A stretch of 64,000 nt of DNA from Streptomyces monashensis (lineage in GTDB: Bacteria; Actinomycetota; Actinomycetes; Streptomycetales; Streptomycetaceae): positions 1 to 64,000 of the forward strand of contig NZ_MLYO01000059.1 in NCBI RefSeq assembly GCF_001866665.1. Direction: 5' to 3'. The notes beneath the pieces are model-generated. The model did not search any database and was not told where the DNA came from. It saw nothing but the letters and a program-made list of their open reading frames with translations. Made by a program: the position numbers and the translations under genes. Within the stretch, counting starts at the first letter, position 1; every line of letters starts with the position of its first letter. Shown in pieces: positions 1 to 9,092 of the stretch.

Positions 1-194
1 TGTCCCGGTCAATGTGATCTACATCGGTCTCGCGGGAGACGCGATGAGTGCGCCGTCCGCGCCGGCGGTCTACGCCAGGTGGTCGCACGGTGTGCGGAGT
101 GGCCCCGACCGCCCCCGTCACCGTGCGCGCCTACCAGGGCGTCATCTGCGCTGTGCCCGGGCGCTGCGGATCGGTGGCACCGGCGGTTCACCAG

Positions 195-1035
195 CCGCTC
201 CGGACACGACACCTGCCCAAGACCAGGATCAACACCACCGGCGACGACGCCGTCCGGCTGCTGGAGCATCTGCGCGAGCACGGCGCCGGCCGCGCCTTCG
301 GTCCCGGGGTCCAGGCTCTGCGGCAGATCATGGTGCAGAACCACTACCGTGACGAGGCGGGCCGCCTGCGCTGGCGCACCGTCGGCGACGGCGGGCTGCC
401 GCCCCCTCCTCGGCGATCGTCTCTCCCTACGACATCACAGCGCGCTACGTCCGGCACGGGCACATCATCAGCTGGAAGGGATTCGCGGCCCATGTCACCG
501 AGACGTGTGCCTCCGACAGCGTCAACGCGATCACGGACGTGGCCACCACCCCGGCCGCCACGAACGACGGCCAGGCCCTGCCCGGTATCCCTGCCCGGCC
601 GGCGCGGCGCGGACTGTTGCCCGCCGAGCATCCGGTCGACGGTGGCTACACCTCTCTCGTCCACCTGGAACGAGCCGAGAGGGAACACCGGGTCACCGTC
701 AGCGGGCCGCTGCCGGGCAACCCCACCCGCCAGCACCGCAGGAACGAGGGTTTCGGCCGGGACGACTTCCGCATCGACTTCGACCGCCGGCAGGTCACCT
801 GCCCCCGGGGCCAGGTCGGCGCGGGCCGGCATGGCCCCTACCCGACCTCCTCGCCGCGTCCGCACCGAGCAGCAGACACCCGAGCACAAGGCCCGCTACG
901 TGGTCCGCTCCGGGGTGGAGGGCTGCCCAAGAGCAGCACCTGCGCCTTGTTGACCAGCAGGTCCTTTCCCACGCGGCCAACAGGCTCAGGCCCATTGTGG
1001 GCATTGCTGCGCGCGGTGCCGCCGCTGCGGCGGTC
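195..1035 (+). pseudogene. IS1182-type transposase remnant
   Basis: This is a decayed DDE transposase. Two frames must be joined. From about 195 to 415 one frame reads like the central part of IS1182-family transposases (for example LLEHLREHG and MVQNHYRDEAGRLRW). From about 416 to 1035 another frame continues with SPYDITARY, ISWKGFAAHVTET, VDGGYTSLVHLERA and GPLPGNPTRQHRRNEGF, all typical of the family. The N-terminal part is absent or lies beyond the left edge, and the C-terminal part degenerates before 1035. No terminal inverted repeats were recognised. It is non-functional as read. A related C-terminal fragment lies at 47362-47797. Confidence 0.75.
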
Positions 1036-1036
1036 T

Positions 1037-2284
1037 TCAACGAGGCCGTGAGACGTCCCTGGCTGGCACGGTCGCGTGGCCTGATGACGGCCGGTAGTCG
1101 TCGACGGTCATGGAGTTGTAGAGGCGTGCGCTCTTGGTGGTGAGGCGGAGGAGGGCGCGGCTGGGGCCCGCGGGCAGGGCGGAGATCAGGCGGGCCCCCT
1201 GGGCCAGTCCCTTCACGCCGAGGCGTGAGGTGGGGATCAGGGTCTTCGCCGCGCTCAGCGCGACCGCGCGGCTGCCGTGCACGTGCTCCGCCATCATGCG
1301 CTCGTAGGCGGGGAAGGCGCGCTCGTGGTCGCCGCCCGCGCGCGCCAGTTCTCCGGCGAGGACGTACGCGCCGACGACGGCCAGGGTGGTGCTGCCGCCG
1401 ACGGCCGGACCGGGGCAGTAGCCCGCGTCGCCGACGAGCGTCACCCTCCCCTGCGACCAGGTGTCCATGCGGAGCTGGGTGATCGAGTCGAAGTAGAACG
1501 CCGGGGTGCGGTCGAGCTCGTCCAGCCAGCGGTCCACGTGGGCGTGCATGCCGGCGAACGCACCGCGCAGCAGCTCCTTGTGCCGGGGCACGTCGTGGTG
1601 GTGGTAGTCGAGCTCACGCTCGCTCCGGAACAGGAACAACGCCCGCGCGTCGCCGAGGTGCCGCGCGCCGTACATGCCGGCAGTGCGGCCGACGCCGACG
1701 TGGATGAGGAGTTCGCCGTCGAGGTCGGAGATGTTCGGCAGGGTCAGCACCCCGAGGTAGGCACCGATGAAGGCGCTGAAGCGGGGCTCCTCGTCGAAGA
1801 CGAGGCGGCGCACGTTGGAGTGCAGCCCGTCCGCGCCGACGACGAGGTCGAAGCGGCGCGGCGCGGCGTTTTCGAACCGCACCTCGCCGTCGGGCGAGAT
1901 CGCGGTGATCGAGTCGCCGAAGTGGTACTCGACGTCGTCGCGTGTGGCGTTGTGGTAGATCTCGCTCAGGTCGTCGCGCATGATCTCGACGTGCCGGTCG
2001 GACGCGGCGCTGAAGATCTTGGAGAGGTCCGCCCGGACGGGACGCCGTGCGCCCTCCCGGTAGACGGTCATTCGGTTGGTGCCGGTGGCCCGCTCCTCGA
2101 TACGCGGGAGCACGCCCATCTTCTCCGAGATGTTCATCGCGGGCCGAAACAGGTCGACCGCGTGGCCGCCGGTCTTGCGCAGAGCCGACGCGCGCTCAAC
2201 GACGGTGACGCAGAAGCCGTGCCTGGTGAGCCAGTAGGCCAGCACCGGACCGGCGACGCTGGCGCCGGAGACGAGAATCTGCAT
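1037..2284 (-). CDS. FAD-dependent monooxygenase
   Basis: A 415-residue class A flavoprotein monooxygenase. It starts with an ADP-binding Rossmann motif (LVSGASVAGPVLAYW), has the DG motif in VVGADGLHSNVR near residue 160, and the GD flavin-binding motif in TLVGDAGYCPGPAVGG near 290. I chose the ATG at 2284 because a GAGGGG ribosome binding site precedes it. An in-frame ATG at 2302 directly abuts the stop of the upstream hydrolase and would add six residues. The two genes form an operon. The family hydroxylates or epoxidises small aromatic or polyketide-like substrates; the substrate here is unknown. The divergent AraC-type gene at 3226 is a plausible regulator. Confidence 0.85.
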   Translation of the reverse strand: MQILVSGASVAGPVLAYWLTRHGFCVTVVERASALRKTGGHAVDLFRPAMNISEKMGVLPRIEERATGTNRMTVYREGARRPVRADLSKIFSAASDRHVEIMRDDLSEIYHNATRDDVEYHFGDSITAISPDGEVRFENAAPRRFDLVVGADGLHSNVRRLVFDEEPRFSAFIGAYLGVLTLPNISDLDGELLIHVGVGRTAGMYGARHLGDARALFLFRSERELDYHHHDVPRHKELLRGAFAGMHAHVDRWLDELDRTPAFYFDSITQLRMDTWSQGRVTLVGDAGYCPGPAVGGSTTLAVVGAYVLAGELARAGGDHERAFPAYERMMAEHVHGSRAVALSAAKTLIPTSRLGVKGLAQGARLISALPAGPSRALLRLTTKSARLYNSMTVDDYRPSSGHATVPARDVSRPR

Positions 2285-2302
2285 GGCACCCCTCGTTTTC
2301 AT

Positions 2303-3151
2303 TCAGTCCGCCTGTACGGCGTGGATCGCGGTGAAGGCCAGCAGGGGGGTGGCGGTCCGCGGGGGATCCTCGAGTATGGGTGAGTGTCCGAGACCGGACA
2401 GCAGCTCGACCCTTGCGCCCGGAACGGCGCGGTAGTCGGAGGCGGATGAGGATCGCCATCTGCGGTCGTCCTCGCCGAAGATCACCAGTAGCGGCTTGCC
2501 CAGAACCGTCAGCCGATCCGGAAGCGTCCGCTGCTCGAGGTAGGAGCGGGTGGCCCGCATCGTCGTGGTGAGCGAGTGGTACGTCATACCGCGCACATCG
2601 TCCAGGAGCTCTGCTGGGATCTGGTAGCCCGCGCGGCTGAAGCCCGTGCTCGCGAACTGCCGGAGTTGCTCGTCGGTCGGCGGCCACTGCGAGAGGCCGA
2701 TTGCGGCGGACTCCGATGCGATGAAGGCGTCCAGGCTGGGACCGGTGTTGACGAGCACGAGCGCGGTCACCAGGTCGGGCCGCTGTTCGGCGAGGGCGGT
2801 GGCGACCACGCCGCCGCTGGAATGACCGACGACCACGGCGTGCTCGACGCCGAGCCGGTCCAGTGCCACGCCGGCCCGGCGTGCCTGGTCCGGGATCGCG
2901 TAGCTGCGGTCGGCCGGTTTGGCCGACCGGCCGTGCCCGAGCAGGTCGATCCGGACGACGCGGTGAGATGTGGTCAGCAGCGGAACCATCGGGTTCCACG
3001 AGCGGGTCGAGGATGCGGACCCGTGGATGAGGAGGAGAGCGGGGGCGTCGCGGGGGCCGTCCTGGCACACGTGGATGTCGCCGTCGTCCAGCGACAGGGT
3101 CGAACTCTCGGCGTCGCCGTTCACGTACGGACCGCCGTCAGAAACAGTCAT
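2303..3151 (-). CDS. Alpha/beta hydrolase
   Basis: A 282-residue alpha/beta-hydrolase-fold protein. The oxyanion region (LLLIHGSASSTRSW), the nucleophile elbow GHSSGG (Ser), the acidic residue in IFGEDDRRW and the C-terminal His in LSGLGHSPILEDP make up a complete catalytic triad. I favour the ATG at 3151; a GTG at 3178 would add nine residues without a better ribosome binding site. Its stop directly precedes the monooxygenase, so the two are probably co-transcribed. The substrate is unknown; ester or lactone hydrolysis after the oxygenase is one possibility. It is divergent from the AraC-type regulator. Confidence 0.85.
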   Translation of the reverse strand: MTVSDGGPYVNGDAESSTLSLDDGDIHVCQDGPRDAPALLLIHGSASSTRSWNPMVPLLTTSHRVVRIDLLGHGRSAKPADRSYAIPDQARRAGVALDRLGVEHAVVVGHSSGGVVATALAEQRPDLVTALVLVNTGPSLDAFIASESAAIGLSQWPPTDEQLRQFASTGFSRAGYQIPAELLDDVRGMTYHSLTTTMRATRSYLEQRTLPDRLTVLGKPLLVIFGEDDRRWRSSSASDYRAVPGARVELLSGLGHSPILEDPPRTATPLLAFTAIHAVQAD

Positions 3152-3225
3152 GAGCCCACTGTCTCCGCCAGTACGCACCGGTGGATTGGACGAATGTTCC
3201 CCTCAGCCGGCGCACGTAGCATGGG

Positions 3226-4134
3226 ATGATGCGGTCTTTTGTGCACGACGCGGCTGTGTGGGGCGTGGAGTGCCCGCGGCTGCCCAGCCGGGTGGCCGGT
3301 GTCACCATGGCCGGGTTCAGTGTCCGTGACCTGGACGCGCTCCGGATAGTCCCGCACCCGGCTGTGACGCTGCTCCTGGAGTTCGGCGCCGGTTCGCCCG
3401 TCCTTGACTGTGCCGCAGGGCGGCAGCAGCGGGGAAGCATCGTCGCCGGGCCCGGGCTCGGGTCCGCGGGCGCGGTTCGGGCGCGGGGAGAGAACGTCGA
3501 GTGCGTACAGGTGCGCCTGTCCCCCGTGATCGCACGCGCGATTCTGGGCGCCTCCCCCGCCGACCTCGACGGCGGCGTCGTGTCGCTGGGCGACCTGTGG
3601 GGCCGGGAGGCGTCACGGATCCGCGAGCAACTCGGCGATGTCTCGTCCTGGCGGGATCGCTTCGTGTTGACGGACGCGCTGCTCGCCCGGCGGCATGAGG
3701 CGGGGCCGCCGGTGGACCCGGAGGTGTCCTGGGCCTGGCACCGGATCGTTGTCAGCCGTGGCCTGATCCGGGTGGATGGACTGGCGGCCGAGGTCGGGTG
3801 GAGCCGTAAGCGGCTGTGGTCCCGGTTCCGGTCGCAGCTCGGCCTGCCGCCCAAACGCGCCGTGAAGCTGGTGCGTTTCGACCATGCCGCCCACCGCCTG
3901 GTCGCGGGTGAAGGCGCGGCCCACGTCGCCGCCGACACCGGCTACGCCGACCAGTCCCACCTGCATCGGGACGTCATGGCGTTCACCGGGGCAACCCCCG
4001 CGACCGTGGCCGACGAGCCGTTTCTCGCCGTTGACGACATCGCCTGGCCCAGCCGCGGAACAACCGCCATGCCACACGTCCCCAGGGAGCTCCTGCTCGG
4101 TCGCCGGCCGGAGGCGAGACGGCCACCGCTGTGA
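3226..4134 (+). CDS. AraC-family transcriptional regulator
   Basis: A 302-residue regulator. The C-terminal third has the double helix-turn-helix of AraC proteins: a first helix pair around LAAEVGWSRKRLWSRFRSQLGLPPKRAVKLVR, and a second with the hallmark AADTGYADQSHLHRDV near residues 240-260. The N-terminal 150 residues are a probable ligand-sensing region with no recognisable motif. It is transcribed away from the hydrolase/monooxygenase pair across a gap of about 75 bp. By analogy with many divergent AraC pairs it probably controls them, which is inference. The start ATG is doubled (ATGATG), so either could be used. Confidence 0.85.
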   Translation: MMRSFVHDAAVWGVECPRLPSRVAGVTMAGFSVRDLDALRIVPHPAVTLLLEFGAGSPVLDCAAGRQQRGSIVAGPGLGSAGAVRARGENVECVQVRLSPVIARAILGASPADLDGGVVSLGDLWGREASRIREQLGDVSSWRDRFVLTDALLARRHEAGPPVDPEVSWAWHRIVVSRGLIRVDGLAAEVGWSRKRLWSRFRSQLGLPPKRAVKLVRFDHAAHRLVAGEGAAHVAADTGYADQSHLHRDVMAFTGATPATVADEPFLAVDDIAWPSRGTTAMPHVPRELLLGRRPEARRPPL

Positions 4135-4441
4135 ACGTCGCCTGCCACCGGGCTCCTTCAGTTGTGCGTCGTGAAACCCACCTTCACCGGCAGCCTCTGG
4201 TAGAGCCGCGAGATCACCCGTGTTTGCGGCTGGTGACACGAAGCGGTGATGACAGGAGCCGCGGTGCTCGACGCGGCGGTGGTGACCGGGACGGCGGCGA
4301 TTGGGGTAGCAGCGACGCCGGCGCACCTGCCGCCTGGTCCGGCGAGACACCAAGAGGCGCGGATCTCGATGTGTTTGTGACCGGTCACCTGTCACAAACA
4401 GGCACGCTGCCGCGGGTGATGCGCCAGCGCCCGTCACGGCC

Positions 4442-4516
4442 GTGAAGGTCTGGCGGGCCCGGATCGTGTCCGAGCCCGTCACCGACTACATCCGCTTCGA
4501 GCACGCCACTCGTTCA
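4442..4516 (+). pseudogene. DUF6879-like fragment within a gene-free stretch (4135-4589)
   Basis: Between the AraC gene and the next CDS there are about 455 bp without an intact gene. Near its end the + strand reads KVWRARIVSEPVTDYIRF followed by EHAT. This resembles the C-terminal region of DUF6879 proteins of actinomycetes, but the conserved tail with the WLPRR motif is missing. I read it as a truncated relic. The rest of the stretch holds no recognisable gene, RNA or repeat. The family assignment is from memory of the motif. Confidence 0.4.
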
Positions 4517-4589
4517 TCAGGTGAGGGGCGCGGTCACGGAGTTCGGCCCGGCCGGCCTGGACCGCCGCCCCCGCGACGAAAGATTCGGG

Positions 4590-5153
4590 TCAACGCCGGT
4601 AGGTGAGATAGACGAGGTCTTCGACGGTGTCGGTTGCGGCGAGGTGCCAGTGTTTGGCGTCGGCGGTGTCGCTGAAGAGGCGGGTACCGTGGCCGATTAC
4701 CAGCGGAAAGACGACCAGGCGAAGCTCGTCGATCAGGTCGTGCTCGACCAGTTCACGCACCAGCAGGGAGCTGGCCCAGATCATGATCGTTCCGTCGACG
4801 TCGGCCTTGAGCTTGGCTGCTTCGGTGGCGGCGTCACCGTTGAGCACGGTGGTGTTGGTCCAGGACGGGTCGGTCAATGTGCTGGACAGGACGTACTTCG
4901 GGATGCTCCTGGTGAGTTCCGCGACGGGGTTGGTGCCGTCGGCGTAGCGCGGAGCAAAGAATTCGTAGGTGCGGCGGCCGAACAGCATTGCCTGCACGCC
5001 ACGCGTGTCGTGCACGATGCGTTGGATCCATTCTTCGTTGGCGGCCGCCGACAGGCTGTCGCGCCAGTCGAAGGCGCTGACGCTCTCCTCGCCGATCGGG
5101 TCCTGCATGACACCGTCGAGGGTGATGTTTTCGAAGACGGCGATCTGTCCCAT
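4590..5153 (-). CDS. Dihydrofolate reductase-family protein (RibD C-terminal type)
   Basis: A 187-residue protein of the RibD-C/DHFR-like fold. It begins IAVFENITLDGVMQDP, the typical first strand and loop. It contains AMLFGRRTYEFFAPRY near residue 55 and MIWASSLLVRELVEHDLIDELRL near 125, then LVVFPLVIGHGTRLF, all characteristic of the family. These proteins bind NADPH; most actinomycete members have no assigned substrate. It is divergent from the ECF sigma gene at 5328. A link between the two is suggested only by the shared 174-bp intergenic region. Confidence 0.85.
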   Translation of the reverse strand: MGQIAVFENITLDGVMQDPIGEESVSAFDWRDSLSAAANEEWIQRIVHDTRGVQAMLFGRRTYEFFAPRYADGTNPVAELTRSIPKYVLSSTLTDPSWTNTTVLNGDAATEAAKLKADVDGTIMIWASSLLVRELVEHDLIDELRLVVFPLVIGHGTRLFSDTADAKHWHLAATDTVEDLVYLTYRR

Positions 5154-5327
5154 TGGGTGCTCCTATTGTTCGAGGTCACCGAGGTAGATCCGGGGCGCGG
5201 CGAAAACTGGGCGGTGCGCGCCGCCCAGTTTCCCCGGGGCGCGGGGTCGGTCTGGTGGACGGCTTGTCCGGCCGGATCCGCAGCCGAAACCGGCGGCGCT
5301 CGACCGGCCCGAGGAGAGGATGATGCG

Positions 5328-6350
5328 GTGACCGCAGAGCTGATCGCCCGGTGCAGGGCCGGCGACGCCGACGCGTTTCGCGAGCTCGTCGAACCGTTCC
5401 GCCGGGAGCTGCTGGTGCACTGCTACCGGTTCCTCGGTTCGATGCACGATGCCGAGGACGCCCTGCAGGAGACGTTGTTCGACGCCTGGCGGGGGCTCAG
5501 CGCGTTCGAGGCGCGGTCGGCGGTGCGAACCTGGCTTTACCGCGTCGCGACGAACCGCTGCCTCAAGGTGTTGCGGGCCGCCGGCAGGAGGCCGCGAATG
5601 GCGATCCCCGGTACCAACGCGGCTGGGTTGGAGCTGCCCGAGCCGTCTGCCCACGGCGAGGTGGTCTGGCTCGAGCCCTGTCCCGACGTGCTGCTCGACG
5701 GGGTTCCCGACACCGCGCCCGGACCCGAGGCGCGCTACGCATCGAAACAGGCGATATCGCTGGCGTTCGTCACCGCCGTCCAACTGCTGCCGCCGCGTCA
5801 GCGCGCCGTGCTCATCCTGCGGGACGTACTCGGCTACCGTGCCGCCGACGTCGCCGAATTCCTTGACAGCACTGAAGAATCCGTCACCAGCGCCCTCAAG
5901 CGCGCCCGCGCCGGCCTCCGAGCGCAGACGTCACGATGCGGCGCCACGCAGCCACCACCTCCGCCCGACTCGCCATGTGAGCGGCAGCTCGTTGACGGCC
6001 TCACCCGGGCCTTCGAATCCGGCGACGTCGACGGCGTGGTCGCGCTGCTCGCCGACGACGTCCGCCTCACGATGCCGCCGCTGCCGGTCGAATACCTCGG
6101 CCGCGAAGCGGTCACCCGTCTCCTGGCCGCCGTCTTCCAGCGGATCACCCGTTACCGCCTCGTCGCGACCCGAGCCAACAGTCAACCCGCCTTCGGCGTC
6201 TACCTCCTGGACCGCCACACGGTCACTTGGCGCGCCACCGGCTTGCTGGTCCTCACCCTCGCGGCAGACCGCATCACCGCAGTGACCCGCTTCGAAAACA
6301 GCCACCTACCCCGCTTCGGCCTACCCCGCACCCTGCCACCCGACCACTGA
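5328..6350 (+). CDS. ECF sigma factor with SnoaL-like C-terminal domain
   Basis: A 340-residue sigma-70 family factor. Region 2 is near residues 15-75 (LVEPFRRELLVHCYRFLG, then DAEDALQETLFDAWR). Region 4 is near 150-205 (LPPRQRAVLILRDVLGYRAADVAEFL). The C-terminal 115 residues form a SnoaL/NTF2-like domain, as in the large ECF sigma factors that carry their own regulatory tail and lack a classical anti-sigma factor. The GTG at 5328 was chosen because GAGGAGAGG lies 8 nt upstream. The open frame runs much further upstream, but that part overlaps the divergent gene. No anti-sigma gene is adjacent. Confidence 0.88.
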   Translation: MTAELIARCRAGDADAFRELVEPFRRELLVHCYRFLGSMHDAEDALQETLFDAWRGLSAFEARSAVRTWLYRVATNRCLKVLRAAGRRPRMAIPGTNAAGLELPEPSAHGEVVWLEPCPDVLLDGVPDTAPGPEARYASKQAISLAFVTAVQLLPPRQRAVLILRDVLGYRAADVAEFLDSTEESVTSALKRARAGLRAQTSRCGATQPPPPPDSPCERQLVDGLTRAFESGDVDGVVALLADDVRLTMPPLPVEYLGREAVTRLLAAVFQRITRYRLVATRANSQPAFGVYLLDRHTVTWRATGLLVLTLAADRITAVTRFENSHLPRFGLPRTLPPDH

Positions 6351-6447
6351 CAAGGCCGAGCTGTTGCGTTCGGCCGCCCGGGGGAGGGCGCCCACGTTGC
6401 ACGCAACACAACTGGCGACGGTATCCCGGTGTGGCGCCCTGACCTGG

Positions 6448-6677
6448 CGCGTCAGGGGCGTGCGGTCGGCGTACGCCTGCGCCACGCTCCGAAAGCGTTG
6501 TTCCGCCCGTTCCCGGGCCTGCACCGCCTGGCTGCTCTCCCCGAGCTCGCGCAGCTGTTTGTCGCTGACGGCACGGTCCGGGGTCGTGGAACAGGCCGAG
6601 ACGGCTAACAGGACGATCACCGCCAACGATCCCCACACGCTCTTCGAGCCGGCGGCACGTCGCGCGAAAGCTCCCAC
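6448..6677 (-). pseudogene. Truncated lipoprotein
   Basis: The first 75 or so residues look like a secreted lipoprotein: a positively charged N-terminus, a hydrophobic stretch (SLAVIVLLAV) and a lipobox ending SAC, followed by a charged helical region. After about QAYADRTPLTRQ the translation loses protein-like character and the frame runs into the 3' end of the sigma gene. I read this as a lipoprotein gene whose 3' half has been deleted. Its function cannot be inferred. Confidence 0.55.
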
Positions 6678-6786
6678 ACTTGTCCGCCTCTCATCGGCAG
6701 GCGCCTCTCCAGCGCCGTACGCCCGGCCCGGCTGTCACTGTCCATCAGGACGGCCGGGCCGGACATGAGTACCCGTACTCAGACGG

Positions 6787-7400
6787 CTACAGGCTCATGG
6801 CTGCCATCATGCGTTCGAGAGCATGCGCGTACAGGCGCGTGCCCCCGATCTTCGGGTGGAACGACTGGGCCGACAGGCCGTACTGGTTGATGAGCGGCCA
6901 GTCCTTGATCGGCTCGTCGGACTTGGTCAAGGTCTTCACGAGGCCGTGAACCTGTTCCGGGTCACCGCACACGCCCTTGCCGGCGAAGTCGCTCTTCGGG
7001 TTGGAGAACACACGTTGATGCCCGAGGCCTTGGCGTCGTCGGCCGCGCCCTGCATCTGCGCCGCCAGTGTGTCGGCGGTGTCGTCGAGCCAGCCCGCGGA
7101 TTCTCGTGCGGTGAGCAGCCGGTCGGCGTAGACGGGCGGCAGAGCCTGGGTGATGTCGCGGATCCGGGCGTCGTCGGTGGTGCCCGGCGCGGCGGTGAAC
7201 CCGAAGCAGGCCCGGGTTGAAACGACCAGGCCGGCGGTGGTCGCGGCCCTCTTCTTCGCCTTTGCCAGCGCACCGGGGGTGGCCGCATCGGCGCGTGCGG
7301 CCGCCGTGACGAGCCAGCCGGCGAGAGGGCCGAAGGGGTGCCGTGCGATGAGGTTCGCCGGATCCATGAGCCGCGGATCAGCGCGCCATGACCGGCTCGT
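6787..7400 (-). pseudogene. Frameshifted SGNH/GDSL-type hydrolase remnant
   Basis: Two minus-strand frames join near 7010. Upstream, about 7400-7012 reads like the middle and C-terminal part of a secreted esterase (TRACFGFTAAPGTTDDARI, ALPPVYADRLLTARESAGWL). Downstream, from 7011 to 6787, the other frame continues with NPKSDFAGKGVCGDPEQVHG and ends with WPLINQYGLSAQSFHPKIGG. The catalytic-like SFHP is the C-terminal His block of SGNH hydrolases. The N-terminal GDSL block is missing. A frameshift and a 5' deletion therefore inactivate it. Confidence 0.6.
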
Positions 7401-7410
7401 GCGGTGGGCC

Positions 7411-7512
7411 CTACAGGTGATCACGGGCCCAGCTGGTGAGCCATCCGGCGAGGAGGGTACCGACGGCGGTGGCGGCGCCGCGGACGAGGCCCGTGAGGGC
7501 GGCACGCGTCAT
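7411..7512 (-). CDS. Small hypothetical ORF, 33 residues
   Basis: A short ORF (MTRAALTGLVRGAATAVGTL, then LAGWLTSWARDHL) that could form one amphipathic or membrane-associated helix. Its ATG overlaps the stop of the preceding small ORF as ATGA, the arrangement usual for translationally coupled genes in this genus. There is no homology I can name and coding potential cannot be tested here, so treat it as tentative. Confidence 0.3.
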   Translation of the reverse strand: MTRAALTGLVRGAATAVGTLLAGWLTSWARDHL

Positions 7513-7682
7513 GCTGCGGCGAAGACGGCGTTGCCGTTGCGCGGAGGGCGGGTGGACACGGTGCCGGGCGCCTTGCCGGTCGGCAGCGGGCCATTGGGGA
7601 CGCCGCGGGGCGGGGGTGCCGGCTTCTCGTGAGTCCATGTCGGTGCCTTCCTGCTCTGGTCGTCGAGTCCCTGCCACACCAT
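7509..7682 (-). CDS. Small hypothetical ORF, 57 residues
   Basis: A Pro/Gly-rich ORF starting at an ATG with GGAG four bases upstream and ending with VSTRPPRNGNAVFAAA. It overlaps the next small ORF by 4 nt (ATGA), which is the main reason to list it. It is divergent from the HTH/membrane protein gene at 7803, and a hairpin sits between them. The function is unknown. It may be non-coding. Confidence 0.3.
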   Translation of the reverse strand: MVWQGLDDQSRKAPTWTHEKPAPPPRGVPNGPLPTGKAPGTVSTRPPRNGNAVFAAA

Positions 7683-7762
7683 GAGGCTCCAGGCTGCGCC
7701 GGCCTCAATCGGGTGCGGGCTGCTGAGAGGATGCACAGGTCGGGAGTTTGTGCGGAAGCAGC

Positions 7763-7786
7763 AAAAACCCTGTGAGCAGGGTTTTT
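7763..7786. terminator. Perfect hairpin with A/T-rich ends
   Basis: A 10-bp perfect stem AAAAACCCTG / CAGGGTTTTT with a TGAG loop. It has a run of T at the 3' side on either strand, so it looks like a bidirectional intrinsic terminator. Its position is odd: it ends only 16 bp before the ATG at 7803. It could act as an attenuator or leader hairpin for that gene, or be a recombination relic. Confidence 0.6.
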
Positions 7787-7802
7787 CGGGGGTTGGGAAG
7801 CG

Positions 7803-9092
7803 ATGGCGGTGCCGCGTGAGGACCGGGTGCACAACGGGCCGGGCCGGCCGCGCAAGGATCCGGAGGGCCTGGCCCAGCCGGTTGCGAAGTGGGCCGAATA
7901 TCTGCGGCCGCGGGTGGATGCCTGGCCCGTGCGGCGCGAGGCGGCCGAGGCGTTGGGCACGGAGGAGTCGCGGCTGTCGCGCATCGTCCGGGGCGAGGTG
8001 ATCCCGTCCCGGGAGTGGCTGGCCACATTCCACGAGGCCTACGCGCGCAAGACGGGACGCCCCGTGTCGGACCGTGATCGCAAGGACGCCGCCGTGCTGT
8101 ACATGGAGGCGCTGCGGGCCGTAGAGGAAGCGGCCCGGGAACGGACCAAAGGCCGGAACCCGCATCAAAGAAGGTCGGTGTTCTACCAACTCGAGGACAA
8201 GCTCGGCGAAGCCCTGCACCGGGAACAGGAAGCGGTGCAGGAGCTGGAGCAGGCCCAGCAGGCGCAGCGGACCCTGGATGTGGAGGTGGCGCGGCTGAAG
8301 GCCGCGCTCGCCCGGGCACGGGCAGATCTGCCCGCCGCCGAGGCGGACAACAGACGCCTGCGCGCGGCGAACGAGCAGCAAGACCAGCAGCTCGTCGCCG
8401 CAGCCGCCTACGTGCGCGACCTGGAGACACAACTGCACAACCGCGAGCTGCAGCGTGTCTCCATGCTGGAGACGATCCGCCAGCTCCGCCAGGAGATCAC
8501 CGAACTACGCCAGCACGGCCATCAGCTTCAGCAGCGGCGCCAGCGCTTCCTCTCCAAGGCCCGGATCGCCAAAGCGGAACTCAACCCGGTCGACCTCTTG
8601 ACCTCACTGATCCCCGTCGGCCTCGGCCTGTGGACCGCCACCCTCCTCATACCGAAATTCACCCTGCACGGTGCCATCCCGCAGCAGTTGCTCGCCCTCC
8701 TGTGCTGCGCCCTCGCGTTCACCGCCTCCATCGCGGTCGCCAACACGCCGCTCAGCTTGCTCCGGGTCTTCATCGGCCAAAAGTGGTACGAGGCGGACGA
8801 ACACGAAACCGTCCTCTTCATCCTCGGGACTGTGCTCAACCTGATCGCGTTCCTTGTCCGCGTGGCCTCCTATGGCGTGGCCCTGTGGCTTTCGGTGATC
8901 CTCTGCCACACCGTGGGACTGCCCGTCGACCTCTCCGGGAAGAGCGCCGCGCTCCTGTCCGGCATCATCGCCGCAGCCGTCTCGGGAGTCATCGTGCATA
9001 CGATCGCTGTCGCCGCAGCCATGCTCCGGGCCAAAGAAGACCAAGCTGCCCTCGAACGTCACCGAGAAATGATCAAAAGGCAGCGGGCATGA
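7803..9092 (+). CDS. HTH/coiled-coil protein with four C-terminal membrane segments
   Basis: A 429-residue protein of unknown function. Residues about 30-75 look like an XRE-type helix-turn-helix (RREAAEALGTEESRLSRIVR). Residues about 125-275 are a long Glu/Gln/Arg-rich coiled coil (many LEQAQQAQR and LRQEITELRQ type heptads). From about 275 there are four hydrophobic segments: PVGLGLWTATLLIP, LALLCCALAFTASIAV, LFILGTVLNLIAFLV continuing into LWLSVILCH, and LLSGIIAAAVSGVIV. The C-terminus is charged. The layout suggests a membrane-anchored protein with a cytoplasmic DNA-binding or oligomerising head. The ATG follows GGGAAG. No functional neighbour is evident. Confidence 0.7.
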   Translation: MAVPREDRVHNGPGRPRKDPEGLAQPVAKWAEYLRPRVDAWPVRREAAEALGTEESRLSRIVRGEVIPSREWLATFHEAYARKTGRPVSDRDRKDAAVLYMEALRAVEEAARERTKGRNPHQRRSVFYQLEDKLGEALHREQEAVQELEQAQQAQRTLDVEVARLKAALARARADLPAAEADNRRLRAANEQQDQQLVAAAAYVRDLETQLHNRELQRVSMLETIRQLRQEITELRQHGHQLQQRRQRFLSKARIAKAELNPVDLLTSLIPVGLGLWTATLLIPKFTLHGAIPQQLLALLCCALAFTASIAVANTPLSLLRVFIGQKWYEADEHETVLFILGTVLNLIAFLVRVASYGVALWLSVILCHTVGLPVDLSGKSAALLSGIIAAAVSGVIVHTIAVAAAMLRAKEDQAALERHREMIKRQRA

